Source: JAGQUL01 sp039811765 (GTDB lineage Bacteria; Actinomycetota; Thermoleophilia; Gaiellales; SKUG01). Taken from it: a DNA stretch of 44,368 nucleotides. How positions within the stretch are numbered: position 1 is the first letter of the stretch; the number at the start of each line of letters is the position of its first letter. The translations under genes were made by a program, and so were the position numbers. The notes under the pieces are model-generated. The model ran no database searches and was not told the DNA's origin. It saw only the letters and a list, made by a program, of their open reading frames with translations. Positions 8,048 through 17,775 of the stretch are shown in pieces. The stretch is taken from assembly GCA_039811765.1 (NCBI GenBank), contig JBDHZF010000008.1, forward strand, positions 1-44,368, given 5' to 3'.

Positions 8048-9147
8048 GTCTTCACCTCGTGGTTGGAATCACGATTGAAGATGCCGACGACGCGACCGGA
8101 CAATCGTCGGAACACTACGTCCATGCCAACGAACAACACGATCACGCCTTGGATCACGTCGATCAGCTTCGTGCCGACTCCAGCCGGCAGCGCGCCCGCG
8201 TTCTGGATCCCGACCGCTCCGGACGCGAGCCCGCCCATGAGCAGCGCCGCGAACAAGCACCCCCACGCCGTGTTGCGCCCGAGCAGCGCCACCGCGATGC
8301 CGGAGAAGCCGATCTGCAGCACCCCGAAGTCGCTTTTTTGCATGCGATCCAAGTCGCCGAGCGAGCTGACCGCGCCACCCAAGCCCGCATACGCGCCCGC
8401 GATGAACATCGCGATGATCACGATCTTCGTGACGCTCATGCCCCCGTACTCGGCTGCGTCCGGCTGCAACCCGACCGCGCGAATCTGATACCCGAGCGAG
8501 GTCCTGCCGATCAGAAACCATGCGAACGCGGCGCCGAGCACCGCGACGATCACGCCCACGTGCACCTCGGTGAAGGGATCAGGTCGCCAGATCACCGGAA
8601 GCTTCGCGTTGCTCGCGAATTCGGCGCTCGCGGGAATGCTGGAGCCCTTCTCCTGCAGCGGACCACCAAGCCCGAGCATGTACTCGCCGATGCGCACCGC
8701 GATGTAGTTGAGCATGATCGTGACGACGACCTCGTTCGCGCCGCGCACCGTCTTCAAGAATCCAGCGAGCGCCGCCCAAAGCCCGCCTGCCAGCGCGGCG
8801 AGCGTCATCGCGATCAGCCACCCGAACGGACCGGGGATCCCTCCCGCATGCACGGCGACCATGCCGGCGAACAGGATGCCGATGATCGCTTGGCCGTTGC
8901 CGCCGATGTTGAACAGGCCCGCGCGGAACGCGATCATCACGCTCAGTCCGGTGAGGGTGATCGGCGCGGCGCGCAGCAGCGTGCTGCCGATCGCGCTTGG
9001 CGAGCCGACCGCGCCTTCGATCAAAGCGGTGTACGCATAGAACGGGTCGTAGCCGATCATGCCGATCAACGCCATGCCGACGAGCATCGCCGCGACCACC
9101 GCGAGCACTGGCACGAGCGCCGATTCGATGTCGAAGCGGCGTGTCAC
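8044..9147 (-). CDS. BMP-type nucleoside ABC importer, permease subunit 1
   Basis: 367 aa. Hydrophobic permease of the NupP/YufP type. Visible hallmarks are LIEGAVGSPSAIGSTLLRAAP, ITLTGLSVMIAFRAGLFNIG-type segment, VVVTIMLNYIA and GGMSVTKIVIIAMFIAGAYAG. It is slightly longer than its partner permease, as usual for this pair. It overlaps the ATPase stop and the second permease start by 4 nt each, so the three membrane-complex genes are translationally coupled. Confidence 0.93.
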   Translation of the reverse strand: MTRRFDIESALVPVLAVVAAMLVGMALIGMIGYDPFYAYTALIEGAVGSPSAIGSTLLRAAPITLTGLSVMIAFRAGLFNIGGNGQAIIGILFAGMVAVHAGGIPGPFGWLIAMTLAALAGGLWAALAGFLKTVRGANEVVVTIMLNYIAVRIGEYMLGLGGPLQEKGSSIPASAEFASNAKLPVIWRPDPFTEVHVGVIVAVLGAAFAWFLIGRTSLGYQIRAVGLQPDAAEYGGMSVTKIVIIAMFIAGAYAGLGGAVSSLGDLDRMQKSDFGVLQIGFSGIAVALLGRNTAWGCLFAALLMGGLASGAVGIQNAGALPAGVGTKLIDVIQGVIVLFVGMDVVFRRLSGRVVGIFNRDSNHEVKT

Positions 9148-10685
9148 GTTCCAGCGCCTGCCTTGTCGGCGGATCCGACCATCGCCAAGCCAAGTCGTTG
9201 CTCGTCCACAGTTCCGCCAGCGAACTCGGCGACGATCTCGCCTTCGAAGATCACCACGATGCGATCGGCGAGCGACAGCACTTCCTGCATCTCGAGCGAG
9301 ACGAGCAGCACCGCGGTTCCGGCATCGCGTTCCTCCACCAGTCGCGTATGGATGAACTCGATCGCGCCGATGTCCACGCCGCGTGTGGGCTGAGCGGCGA
9401 TCAGCAGCTTCGGATCGCGCTGGATCTCACGCGCGATCACGAGCTTTTGCTGGTTGCCGCCCGAAAGCGAACCCGCGCGCGAGGAGATGCCGGCGCCGCT
9501 GCGCACGTCGTACATGTCGCACAGCATCTGCGCGCGTTCGGCGCTCGCGTCGCGGTCGATGATGCCAAGCCGCACCATGTCTGGCTTGTCCCAGTCGTGC
9601 AGGATCGCGTTCTCGCGCAAGTCGAAATCCACGATCATGCCGCGACGCAGCCGGTCCTGCGGAATGTGCGCAAGACCCGAGTCGCTCACCTCGTGCGGCG
9701 TGAGGTCGGTGACGTTCTCGCCGTCGAGCACGATACGGCCCTGCTCGATGTGGCGCAGACCCGCGATCGCGTCCACGAGTTCTTCTTGCCCGTTGCCGTC
9801 GATGCCGGCGAGCGCGACGATCTCCCCCGCGTGCACTTCGAACGTGGCGCCGCGCACCGCGTCGAGTTCGCGATCGTCCTTCACCCACAGGTTCTCTACC
9901 TGCAGCACCGGCCGCTCGGGGATGCTCTCGCCCTTGTCGACCTTGAGCAGCACGTCGCGTCCGACCATCATCCGCGCGAGCGATTCCTCGGTCTGGCCGG
10001 CGGTGTCCACCGTGCCCACCATCTCGCCTCGACGCAGCACGGAGATGCGATCGGCGATCGACAGCACCTCCTTCAGCTTGTGCGAGATCATGATGATCGA
10101 CATGCCTTCGTCGCGCAGCTGGCGCACGACCGCGAGCAAGTCCTCGATCTCCTGCGGCGTGAGCACCGCGGTCGGCTCGTCGAGGATCAGAATCCGCGCC
10201 TTGCGATACAACGCTTTGAGGATCTCCGCGCGCTGCTGCTGGCCGACGGTGATGTCTTGCACCTTCGCGGTCGGATCGACGCTCAAGCCATACTTCGCGC
10301 TCAGCTCGCTCACTCGCTGTTCGGCGGCCTTGATGTCGAGCTTCACACCGTCGGTGGGCTCGTCGGCAAGGACGATGTTCTCGGCAACGGTGAAGACGGG
10401 GATGAGCATGAAGTGCTGATGCACCATGCCGATGCCGAGGTCGATCGCGTGGCGCGGACCGTCGATCTCCACCGGCCGCCCGTCCATGCTGATCGTGCCC
10501 TCGGTCGGCTTGAGCAGCCCGTAAAGCATGTTCATCATCGTGGACTTGCCAGCGCCGTTCTCGCCGACCAAGCAATGCACCTCGCCCGCGCGCAGATCGA
10601 AGTTCACGTTGCGGTTCGCGTAGAAGTCCCCGAAGCGCTTGGAGATGCCGCTCAGCTGCAGGATGGGTGCGGGCGCCGATTCCAC
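9144..10685 (-). CDS. BMP-type nucleoside ABC importer, duplicated ATPase
   Basis: 513 aa with two ABC domains, as in sugar and nucleoside importers. Domain one has Walker A GENGAGKST, signature VGQQQRAEIL and Walker B ILILDEPTAVL. Domain two has a degenerate Walker A (GIDGNGQEE), signature LSGGNQQKLVIAREI and a Walker B in which the usual DEPT is AQPTRGVD. Loss of the lysine in the second Walker A is usual for this family, so one composite site probably hydrolyses ATP. The start at 10685 (MESAPAPILQLSGISKRFG) gives a normal N-terminus. It lies 46 bp after the binding-protein gene. Confidence 0.95.
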   Translation of the reverse strand: MESAPAPILQLSGISKRFGDFYANRNVNFDLRAGEVHCLVGENGAGKSTMMNMLYGLLKPTEGTISMDGRPVEIDGPRHAIDLGIGMVHQHFMLIPVFTVAENIVLADEPTDGVKLDIKAAEQRVSELSAKYGLSVDPTAKVQDITVGQQQRAEILKALYRKARILILDEPTAVLTPQEIEDLLAVVRQLRDEGMSIIMISHKLKEVLSIADRISVLRRGEMVGTVDTAGQTEESLARMMVGRDVLLKVDKGESIPERPVLQVENLWVKDDRELDAVRGATFEVHAGEIVALAGIDGNGQEELVDAIAGLRHIEQGRIVLDGENVTDLTPHEVSDSGLAHIPQDRLRRGMIVDFDLRENAILHDWDKPDMVRLGIIDRDASAERAQMLCDMYDVRSGAGISSRAGSLSGGNQQKLVIAREIQRDPKLLIAAQPTRGVDIGAIEFIHTRLVEERDAGTAVLLVSLEMQEVLSLADRIVVIFEGEIVAEFAGGTVDEQRLGLAMVGSADKAGAGT

Positions 10686-10731
10686 GTGGCGATTCTGACG
10701 ATCGTTGCGGACGCGCCGCGCTGCGGGGGCG

Positions 10732-11832
10732 TCACTTCACTTCGGTCGGAATGTCGACCTTCCCGGCTTTGACGTCCTCGATCACCGGGGCGAGTTTCGT
10801 CTCGTATGCCTTCGCGGCAGGCGCGATCGCGCCGAGTCCAACGCCGTCCTCGGCAAGCCCGAACACGCCGTCGACGCCACCCTCGAAGGAGTCGTCGGAG
10901 ACGCTCTTGATCGTCTCGAACACGGCAACGTCGACCTTTTTGATCGCGCTCGTGAGGATGTGCGCGCCGAGATATGACTGGTCGGCGTCCACGCCGATCC
11001 CCCACACGCCCTTGGTTTTCGCCGCATCGAGCGCGCCCAAACCACAGCCGCCCGCCACTTGGAAGACGATGTCGCTGCCCTTGGCGATCTGCGACTCCGC
11101 ACGGTCCTGGCATTTTGATTGGTCGAGGAAGTCCTGCGAGTAGTCGACGAGCACCTTGCAGTCCTTGCAGAACGCGGCGACGCCCGCTTGATACCCGGCG
11201 ATGTACTTGTCCACCGGCGGAATCTTCTGGCCGCCAATCGCGGACACGACCTTCTGCCCGTTCAACCCCTTGAGCGTTCCGTCACTTTCGACCATGCCTG
11301 CGAGCGCGCCCGCGAGATAACCGGCTTCCTGCTCCTTGAAGATGAGTCCGCGAACGTTCTTGGGCTTGCCGAGATCGTCGACCGAGTAGTCGATGATCGC
11401 GAAGTTGCTGTCGGTCGCCTTGGCGGAAACATTCTTGATCGGGTCGGCCATCAAGAACCCGACGCCGATCGTGAGATCCATCTTCTGCTGCGCGAATTGC
11501 CCGAGGTTGGATTCGTAGTCGGACGCCGACTTGGATTCGAGCACCTTGCCCTGCGCGCCGAGTTCGGAGCTCGCCTGATCGAGGCCCTGCTTCGCGAGCG
11601 CGTTGAACGAACGATCGCCAGGACCGCCCACGTCCATCACGAGACCGACCGATGGCCCGCTGCCGCCGCCGGAATCGTCGCCACCACTTCCCCCGCCCGT
11701 GTCGCCTCGCTTGCCACAACCAGCCAGCGCCACCGCCAGCGCGGCAACGAGCGTGACGAGCAGCATCGTGCGCCGCCACGGCGCGCGACCGCTCGAAGGT
11801 GATTCCTGCGTGCGAACATGACGATCCTGCAT
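10732..11832 (-). CDS. BMP-family substrate-binding lipoprotein
   Basis: 366 aa. A basic N-region and TM-like stretch lead to the lipobox LAGC with Cys39, so it is predicted to be lipid-anchored outside the membrane. A Gly/Ser linker follows, then the BMP/PnrA fold (VGLVMDVGGPGDRSFNALAKQG, SNFAIIDYSVD, QEAGYLAGALAG, VWGIGVDADQSYL). Homologues bind purine nucleosides. AAGGAGG lies upstream of the ATG. As first gene of the operon, it should be the most expressed component. The nearby deoA and deoB genes (about 25 kb away) make nucleoside import plausible. Confidence 0.93.
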   Translation of the reverse strand: MQDRHVRTQESPSSGRAPWRRTMLLVTLVAALAVALAGCGKRGDTGGGSGGDDSGGGSGPSVGLVMDVGGPGDRSFNALAKQGLDQASSELGAQGKVLESKSASDYESNLGQFAQQKMDLTIGVGFLMADPIKNVSAKATDSNFAIIDYSVDDLGKPKNVRGLIFKEQEAGYLAGALAGMVESDGTLKGLNGQKVVSAIGGQKIPPVDKYIAGYQAGVAAFCKDCKVLVDYSQDFLDQSKCQDRAESQIAKGSDIVFQVAGGCGLGALDAAKTKGVWGIGVDADQSYLGAHILTSAIKKVDVAVFETIKSVSDDSFEGGVDGVFGLAEDGVGLGAIAPAAKAYETKLAPVIEDVKAGKVDIPTEVK

Positions 11833-11901
11833 GACCCCTCCTTGCCCGGATCCCCTCCGGGGTTCATCGCGAGGGTATCCGCGCCGTCGGACGCGCGTGG
11901 A

Positions 11902-13440
11902 TCACGCCCCGGCTTCGCCGGTCGTCTGCTCGGTGGACGGATCGATGTTCTGGCCGGTGCATGGACCGTGCCAGATGTGCTCGATTTCCTCTGTGTCCGG
12001 TTTGTCCCACAAGAAGCCGCGCCCTGCCAGCCCCAGCGCGATCTGTGTCGGCGTGATCCGCGCGGCCATCAATGCGTTTCGCGTGTCCGAATCGCAGCGG
12101 ACGTCGCGAATCTTCAACGTCGTCGGATACTGCGTCGTGACCGGGGCTGTGCCGCTCACCGGAGGAACCCAGATGTATCGCGCTCCCGCGAACGCTCCCT
12201 CGTTGACGAACAGCTCCTTCGACGTGCCCGGATACTCGAGCACGCTCATCTGGTACAGACCAGGAGTCACCGCCTTCAACGTGACCGACTTCATCCCGCG
12301 AACGATCTTCGTCCACCCTCGGTCCTCGCCGTTCGCAAGCGCCGCTCGCCCGTTCGGAACGGGAACGAGCTTGATCGCATGCGGATCCCATGCGCCGTCT
12401 CGCACCACTTCGTCCGCGGGATCGGTGATGTCGAAATGGTCCAAGTCGATCGTGACGTCTCGCCCAGCAGGACGGAACACTTGGACAGCTTCGTTGATGC
12501 CACCAGCCTGGATCGTCACGTCGCCGCCGCTGGGCACGGAGTGGGACGCCCACAACACGCTCGACGAACTTGCGGCGGGCGTGAGTTCATACCGCCCCGG
12601 CTCCAAGTTCGCGACCTCGGCGAGCCCGTTCGAATCGGTCGTCACCGAAACGGTCTTCTTCGTACCGCCCGCCATCGGTCCCTCGAGCGTGAAGCTCACG
12701 CTCACCGGCGCGACGCTCATAGTGGTAACCGCCGCCACGCCCGGCACGGCCGCGGCCACGGCCTGGCGCCACGCAGCACACTCGGGCGTGGCGTTCTCGA
12801 TCGTGACGGACGTCGGGCAATACGTGCTCGTCCCACCCGGCGGAAGGATCGGCAGCGTGCGGGCGCCGCTTGTGCACAGACCCGTGGACGATCGTTCGTC
12901 CGGTTGGACGGACACCTCGCAACTACGCAGCAGCAGCGTTCCCGTCGTGGATCGAACCGACATGTCGAGCGTTCCGGACACGCTCCACGGCTTGAGCGCG
13001 ACCACCTCGCTCGGAGCGTCGGTCGTGACCGTGACGTCGATGCGATAGACATCGGGCACTTGCCGGTCCGCGTCTTTGCCGGACGCGTCGGTGTCGCTTG
13101 GCAGGTCCAGACCCGTCGCGACGACGCGCACGGTGTGCTTGATCGTTCCGTCGGGTTCGGCAAGCAGCGTGTCGTCCTGCTTGATCGCGCTGGAGATGTC
13201 GCACGCGCCGAGTCCACAGTTGTAGGTCTTGATCCACGCACGATTCGCCAGCAGACGATTGAGCACGCCGCTGGCGATCGACTTCTGCCGATCGCCAATC
13301 TTCACTTGCGACGTGCCGTGGGTCGACCCGGCGATTGCCATCGTGGCGCCACCGGCCACGATCGCGAGCAGGATCACCGCGATCAACACTTCGATCAGCG
13401 TGAACCCTCGCTCGCGCGCGTACGTCTTACGGACGGTCAT
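11902..13440 (-). CDS. PilV-like prepilin with long adhesin-like C-terminus
   Basis: 512 aa. A class III/type IV signal RERG|FTLIEVLIAVILL has the processing site after Gly12 and the conserved Glu17 (+5). Minor pilins of this type are usually under 250 aa; here a long exported region follows. Around residue 250-300 is a CNA-B/SpaA-like module (SVTTDSNGLAEVANLEPGRYELTP). A second beta-rich region carries GLYQMSVLEYPG and RYIWVPPVSG. Several Cys pairs suggest disulphides. The ATG overlaps the stop of the PilX-like gene (ATGA). The upstream in-phase extension is out of register with any signal peptide. I infer a pilus-tip or surface role. Prepilin class is clear, the cargo domain is not assigned. 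Confidence 0.82.
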   Translation of the reverse strand: MTVRKTYARERGFTLIEVLIAVILLAIVAGGATMAIAGSTHGTSQVKIGDRQKSIASGVLNRLLANRAWIKTYNCGLGACDISSAIKQDDTLLAEPDGTIKHTVRVVATGLDLPSDTDASGKDADRQVPDVYRIDVTVTTDAPSEVVALKPWSVSGTLDMSVRSTTGTLLLRSCEVSVQPDERSSTGLCTSGARTLPILPPGGTSTYCPTSVTIENATPECAAWRQAVAAAVPGVAAVTTMSVAPVSVSFTLEGPMAGGTKKTVSVTTDSNGLAEVANLEPGRYELTPAASSSSVLWASHSVPSGGDVTIQAGGINEAVQVFRPAGRDVTIDLDHFDITDPADEVVRDGAWDPHAIKLVPVPNGRAALANGEDRGWTKIVRGMKSVTLKAVTPGLYQMSVLEYPGTSKELFVNEGAFAGARYIWVPPVSGTAPVTTQYPTTLKIRDVRCDSDTRNALMAARITPTQIALGLAGRGFLWDKPDTEEIEHIWHGPCTGQNIDPSTEQTTGEAGA

Positions 13441-15032
13441 CGACACGCCGTTTTCCCCCTCATGGCGGCGTTCGCCGAGGCGCCGTAACAGTCGGCGTTC
13501 GCCTCCACCTGGTCGACGATCTCCCACGGGTTCGCGGCCGGCCAGTACGGCGGCGGGTACGTGGCAAGCCACGAATCCCATGCGTAGTCGCGCGAGGTCC
13601 AGCCAATCCAATCGCTTCCCCACGACCAGCGCATGGCGATGCTGGAATGGCTCGCGATCGAACCCAGGATCTGGAGCGATCCGCGCTGCGGCGGATAGAA
13701 GCCGGCGGGATCGGTGACGCGCACCGGAGTTCGGTAGCGCCATGGCAAACGCACCCCGCCCGTTGCGCTCAGCAGCGCTGCTTGGATGACGGACGGGTAT
13801 GTGCCCGAACTCGAACTCCCGCTCGGGTCGAGCACGATGTCGCCCTCCGCGAGCAGTCCGATGGCACGGGGGCCTTCCGCGGGATTGCCGCGACGGATGT
13901 TGCCCGTGATGATGATGCTCGGGGCGGGTCGACCCGTCACCCGCCCAGTCCAAGTGGCAATCGTCACACGCGCGTTCGTTTCGGTCGTGGGCGTGGATCC
14001 TCGAACCTCGACGTCGCGATCGAACACGAGCGTGTATGGCTTGCCGGCGCTCGTGGTGATCGGCGCGATCGAACCCATTCCGGGATAGGTGATAGCGAGG
14101 CTGCTCGGACCGATGACCACCGTCGCGGGGGTGGTAGAGGTGTCGGCGCTGGCGAATTCGGTGACGTCGGTCGCGCCACCGCTGTCGCGAGCTCGCATGC
14201 GCTTCACTGCGTCATAGCCCGAGTCGAGTCGCACGTACTCGCCGGTGCCTTCTTGCACCGCGCAGGCTCCCGCGCCTGCCAAGTCCACCTTCCCGCGCGA
14301 CGTGCTCACGACCGGCTTGATGCCCGCGGTGTCGACGCACGAAATCGCGCCGTTCGACCAGATCCGCGCAGCAAGGTTCTCCGCAGGCGGTTGCGAGGAT
14401 TCGTCGATGCCACCGTTCGAATGGATTCGACCGTTGACCTGCGCGCCCGCGTCCAACGCGATCGGCACGTCCGACAGCAATTGGAAATCGGCCATCGTCC
14501 CGGGTTTCAGACGCGCTTTCATCACCGACGCGTCCGTGACGTTGCCCGATGTCGACTTGCGCCACCCGCGCACGTACAGGGTCAAGTACGGCGATCCCGC
14601 GACCGGTGGCAACGCCTGCACGACTTGCCAGAATTGCCTGCTCCCGTCAGCCTGCAACGGACCTTCGATCGTCTTGCCCATCCCTCCGAAGTCCGAGTCG
14701 ACGTCGCGGTACGGCAGTGTTTCGTTGGAGACGAGCTCCCCGCCAGTCTGCGTAGCGGCGAGCGACAGCGAAGCAGCATCGATCGAGTAGCCGTCCGATT
14801 GCGCGGCCGTGGCAAGATCCGCGTTCGTTCCGGCGACGAGTGCTTGCTGCAGCGCTTGGACGCCCGCGCCGGCCGTGTCCATCGACGCGGCTCGTGATCC
14901 TTGTCGAGTCGACGAGCGCGATTGCGACGCCAAGTGCATCGCGAGCGTTGCGACGATCACCGAAATGATGATCATCAAGAACACCGCGGTGACGATCGCG
15001 ATTCCTGCTTCCTGCTGTCGCGATCGCTGCAT
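13437..15032 (-). CDS. PilX-like pilus assembly protein with exported beta-rich region
   Basis: 531 aa. The N-terminus (QQEAGIAIVTAVFLMII, then ISVIVATLAMHLASQSRSS) matches the PilX_N type: a single hydrophobic helix like a prepilin but without the +5 Glu. The ATG at 15032 shares bases with the previous stop (TGATG); a GTG 12 nt upstream is the alternative. The rest is exported sequence, Ser/Thr/Gly-rich, with NGRIHSNGGI, IWSNGAISC and ITGNIRRG segments that resemble the right-handed, bactofilin-like or polymer-forming repeats found behind PilX_N in other Gram-positives. Position between the large secreted protein and the PilV-like gene fits a minor-pilin complex. Confidence 0.78.
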   Translation of the reverse strand: MQRSRQQEAGIAIVTAVFLMIIISVIVATLAMHLASQSRSSTRQGSRAASMDTAGAGVQALQQALVAGTNADLATAAQSDGYSIDAASLSLAATQTGGELVSNETLPYRDVDSDFGGMGKTIEGPLQADGSRQFWQVVQALPPVAGSPYLTLYVRGWRKSTSGNVTDASVMKARLKPGTMADFQLLSDVPIALDAGAQVNGRIHSNGGIDESSQPPAENLAARIWSNGAISCVDTAGIKPVVSTSRGKVDLAGAGACAVQEGTGEYVRLDSGYDAVKRMRARDSGGATDVTEFASADTSTTPATVVIGPSSLAITYPGMGSIAPITTSAGKPYTLVFDRDVEVRGSTPTTETNARVTIATWTGRVTGRPAPSIIITGNIRRGNPAEGPRAIGLLAEGDIVLDPSGSSSSGTYPSVIQAALLSATGGVRLPWRYRTPVRVTDPAGFYPPQRGSLQILGSIASHSSIAMRWSWGSDWIGWTSRDYAWDSWLATYPPPYWPAANPWEIVDQVEANADCYGASANAAMRGKTACR

Positions 15033-17233
15033 CAGCCCGGGCACCCCAACGCGTTGCGGTACCGCGAGTCACGCCTGCTTGGCAGGTCGAACGTCGTGCG
15101 CAGGTCCTGGGTTCCCAAGGACGTGCCGAGCGTCGAGAATCCGGAGAAGTCCAAGGTCACCGAGATGATCTGGTTCTTCTCGCGATCGCTCAGCCCTCCC
15201 CCGTCGCCGTTGCCCTTGATGACGCTTTCGATCACCTTGCACCCGGTGGACGGCGGCGCGCTGCCCGTTGCAGTCGGATTCACCGCGAGATCATAGGAGA
15301 AGATTCCCTTGCCTGGCGTCGGATCGGGGACCGTGCTGCCGCCTCCGGTGCAGCACTCCTCCGCCGTCGGCGGCGGCGCGCACGTGCTCGCCGTCGTGCA
15401 CACCTCGCTCGTCGTGCCGCACAACGCAGGCGTCATCCCTGGTGTGATCTCGTTGCCGTGGCAATCGTGCTCGCGATTGACGTTGCCCACGCTGAAGGAC
15501 GCCGTGTCGCTAGCGGACTGGTTCGACGCGTCGGTGGCGGTCACGGCGATGGTGTAGTTGCCCGGCGGCAACTCTTGCCCGTTGATCAAGTAGTCGCTCA
15601 ACATGGCATCTCGGGACTTTGACACCCACGGGGGATTGTTGCTCGGCGTGTCGGTTCCGGGGATCTCGCCGTCATCGTCGGTCACAGACCCGCCGGTGCC
15701 GCCAGCGCACGGAACGATGTATCGATAGTCACAGACCAAGCCGTCCGAAGTGACGTTGCTTGCGTCGCGAACGGTTTCCTTCGTCCCATTGGGCTTGGTA
15801 ATGACGATCGAAACGTTTCGGAGTCCTGCGTCGTCGCTCGCGTCGAACTCGAGGTTGTCAGGCGTGGAGGTCGGTTTCTTGGTGAGGGCACCCCCATTCA
15901 AGTCCAAGCTCCCTCCGGTGATCTTCACCGTTGGAGCTTTCTTGTCGAGCATGAACATGAGCGCGCCGTTCACTTGAACGCCGGCGCCTTGCGAATTGAA
16001 GCGGTTGATCACGCCCGCGTCCTCTTGGAGGCCGGAGCCGCTGCCCAGACCGCGGCACTCCTGCTTCGACACGACCTTTTCGCCGCAGACGTATTGCACG
16101 ACGATGCCGTTGATGCGCTGATTCCTGTCGGACCAGTACCACTCGCCCGCGCTCGACTTCGCCTCGCCGTCGTACGCGATCCGACACGTCGACTTCGGCG
16201 CCGAGTTGGTGCCGCTGCCGGTCATGTTGCCCCAGTACTCGTGAGCCTTCTTTGCGGCGTCGATCGAATCTTCCGCGTAGAACTTGCTGCTCGCGTCCGT
16301 GCTTCCGCCCTTCTGGGTCGAGAAGTTCTCGTCCGCCCACATCTCGTTGTGGGACAGGATCGCGTCGGACGTGATGTCCTTCCACCATGTGTTCGCGTAG
16401 CGCCCGTCGAACCATGTTCCGCCATACGTGCACATGCGGAAAACGTCTCCGGCGCGCTCGCCCGAAAGGTCGCGATTCACGATCCAGCCAGCGTCCCAGC
16501 CGGGTGCCCAGCTCTTGTCCGTGTCGAGGCCGTCGCGAGCGGTTGTCTCCTTGGTGCGAACGTTGCGAAGCTCGTCGCGGAAGTACATCTGTCGCACTTC
16601 GAGCGAGGTGTCGTCCTTGAACGACGAGTACCACTTCACGCCAAGCGTCCCTTGCGCGTATCCATTTCCATGCACGTCGGGGTGACCATCGCCGTTGGAG
16701 TGGTACGGAATCCGCCCGGCCTTGACGGCGTCCCACCGTCGAAGCGGTTCCTTGAAGGATGTGTCGCGCTTCACGCCGAAGCTGCGCGACGCGACGGGAA
16801 GCGTGGAATCGCACGAATCCCAGACGTCGACGGCGGCGTTCAGATCCGAAGCGCTCGAATCCAATCTGGAGATGGACAACGCGGGATCGTCCATGTTCAG
16901 CTTGTATCGCGGCGACGCCGGATAGAGCTTCTTCTCCGACGTGTTCGGAACCCACATGTCTCGGTCGATGATGGCCGGAACGAACGCCTTGTTCAGCTTG
17001 CCGGTGTATCCGGCTTCGGCGGCCGACTGGCACACGAACACCCAGTAGCCGTGATTTCCGGACTCGTCCGTGCCATAGGGCTTCGTCGCGTTGCCCACGT
17101 CCTCCATCGGATCTCCGTCACCCGATTTCGGCGGCGCTTCCGCCTGCGCCGAACCCACGAACGCCGCGAACACGATCGCGAGCATCGCGAGCACGACCAT
17201 GGCCGCGTTGCGTCGCTGTGTGGACTGCACCAT
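15032..17233 (-). CDS. Large secreted Cys-rich protein, candidate pilus-tip component
   Basis: 733 aa, no family recognised. A Sec signal peptide (RRNAAMVVLAMLAIVFAAF, then VGSAQA) precedes an acidic start. Residues ~40-420 are Trp/Tyr/Asp-rich with scattered Cys (WVFVCQSA, VWDSCDSTL, RMCTYGGTWFDG, STCRIAYDGE, QYVCGEKVVSKQEC). Residues ~450-620 look Ig-like (DKKAPTVKITGG, FDASDDAGLRNVSIVI, GNYTIAVTATDASNQ). A Cys-rich linker (CHGNEITPG, VCTTASTCAPPP, EECCTGGG) follows. The end (ISVTLDFSGFST, RTTFDLPSRRD) resembles pilin C-termini. The ATG at 17233 was chosen over a GTG at 17251 that shares a base with the previous stop. It holds the place that PilY1 has in Proteobacterial minor-pilin operons, but I see no PilY1 beta-propeller. 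Confidence 0.75.
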   Translation of the reverse strand: MVQSTQRRNAAMVVLAMLAIVFAAFVGSAQAEAPPKSGDGDPMEDVGNATKPYGTDESGNHGYWVFVCQSAAEAGYTGKLNKAFVPAIIDRDMWVPNTSEKKLYPASPRYKLNMDDPALSISRLDSSASDLNAAVDVWDSCDSTLPVASRSFGVKRDTSFKEPLRRWDAVKAGRIPYHSNGDGHPDVHGNGYAQGTLGVKWYSSFKDDTSLEVRQMYFRDELRNVRTKETTARDGLDTDKSWAPGWDAGWIVNRDLSGERAGDVFRMCTYGGTWFDGRYANTWWKDITSDAILSHNEMWADENFSTQKGGSTDASSKFYAEDSIDAAKKAHEYWGNMTGSGTNSAPKSTCRIAYDGEAKSSAGEWYWSDRNQRINGIVVQYVCGEKVVSKQECRGLGSGSGLQEDAGVINRFNSQGAGVQVNGALMFMLDKKAPTVKITGGSLDLNGGALTKKPTSTPDNLEFDASDDAGLRNVSIVITKPNGTKETVRDASNVTSDGLVCDYRYIVPCAGGTGGSVTDDDGEIPGTDTPSNNPPWVSKSRDAMLSDYLINGQELPPGNYTIAVTATDASNQSASDTASFSVGNVNREHDCHGNEITPGMTPALCGTTSEVCTTASTCAPPPTAEECCTGGGSTVPDPTPGKGIFSYDLAVNPTATGSAPPSTGCKVIESVIKGNGDGGGLSDREKNQIISVTLDFSGFSTLGTSLGTQDLRTTFDLPSRRDSRYRNALGCPG

Positions 17234-17250
17234 GTCCCGCCACCCCTTCA

Positions 17251-17775
17251 CTAGCCCTGCACCGCCTGGATAAGCTCTTGCCGTTCGAGCACCGCTCCGC
17301 ACGAACGGGTCGCCGTGTCGTACGTCCTCACTTCGCGCACGAACGGACCACCGACCTCGTCGACCGCGTAGCGCACGCACTCAACGCCCGCCGCCGGGTT
17401 CACGTCGGCGCGAAACGCGAAGCTGCGCGACGTGGCTTCCACGACATCGCGAACGTCAAGGGTCTGCGTCGTTCCCCCCGGAAGTTTGAGCTGGAGTTCT
17501 TGATCGGCCAACAGCGCCGACCCGAGTTCGTTGCCGTTGCCAACGTACGCCGGGTTGCGATCAGGTGCGCGCGCCACGCGCAAGTCGTTGCCGAACTTCG
17601 CGGTGGTGTCGCGAACGCTCTGCATGGCCTTCCGCTCCTGTTGCGAACGACCAGACTCGCCAAACGAGCGCACGAGGAGCGTGGACGCAATCACGAGCAA
17701 GCCGGAGACGAGCACCATGGCGATGAGCATCTCGATCAGGGTGAACGCAGACTCGCGATTCGTGGGACGGATCAT
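17251..17775 (-). CDS. PilW-like type IV prepilin
   Basis: 174 aa. The prepilin signal RESA|FTLIEMLIAMVLVSG has Ala at -1, Phe at +1 and Glu15 at +5. The globular part has TLDVRDVVEATSRSFAFRA-type strands and a C-terminal Cys pair (VECVRYAV, TRSCGAVLE) like the PilW/PilJ class. Its ATG overlaps the preceding stop (ATGA), which rules out the longer in-phase frame. Ala rather than Gly at the cleavage site is tolerated by some prepilin peptidases, and is shared with the first gene of this cluster. No prepilin peptidase lies in the window. Confidence 0.87.
   Translation of the reverse strand: MIRPTNRESAFTLIEMLIAMVLVSGLLVIASTLLVRSFGESGRSQQERKAMQSVRDTTAKFGNDLRVARAPDRNPAYVGNGNELGSALLADQELQLKLPGGTTQTLDVRDVVEATSRSFAFRADVNPAAGVECVRYAVDEVGGPFVREVRTYDTATRSCGAVLERQELIQAVQG

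Noticed and set aside
11902..13953. A 683-aa version of the PilV-like gene.
   Set aside because: The extra N-terminal part is a shadow of the PilX-like gene, and the prepilin signal begins properly at 13440.
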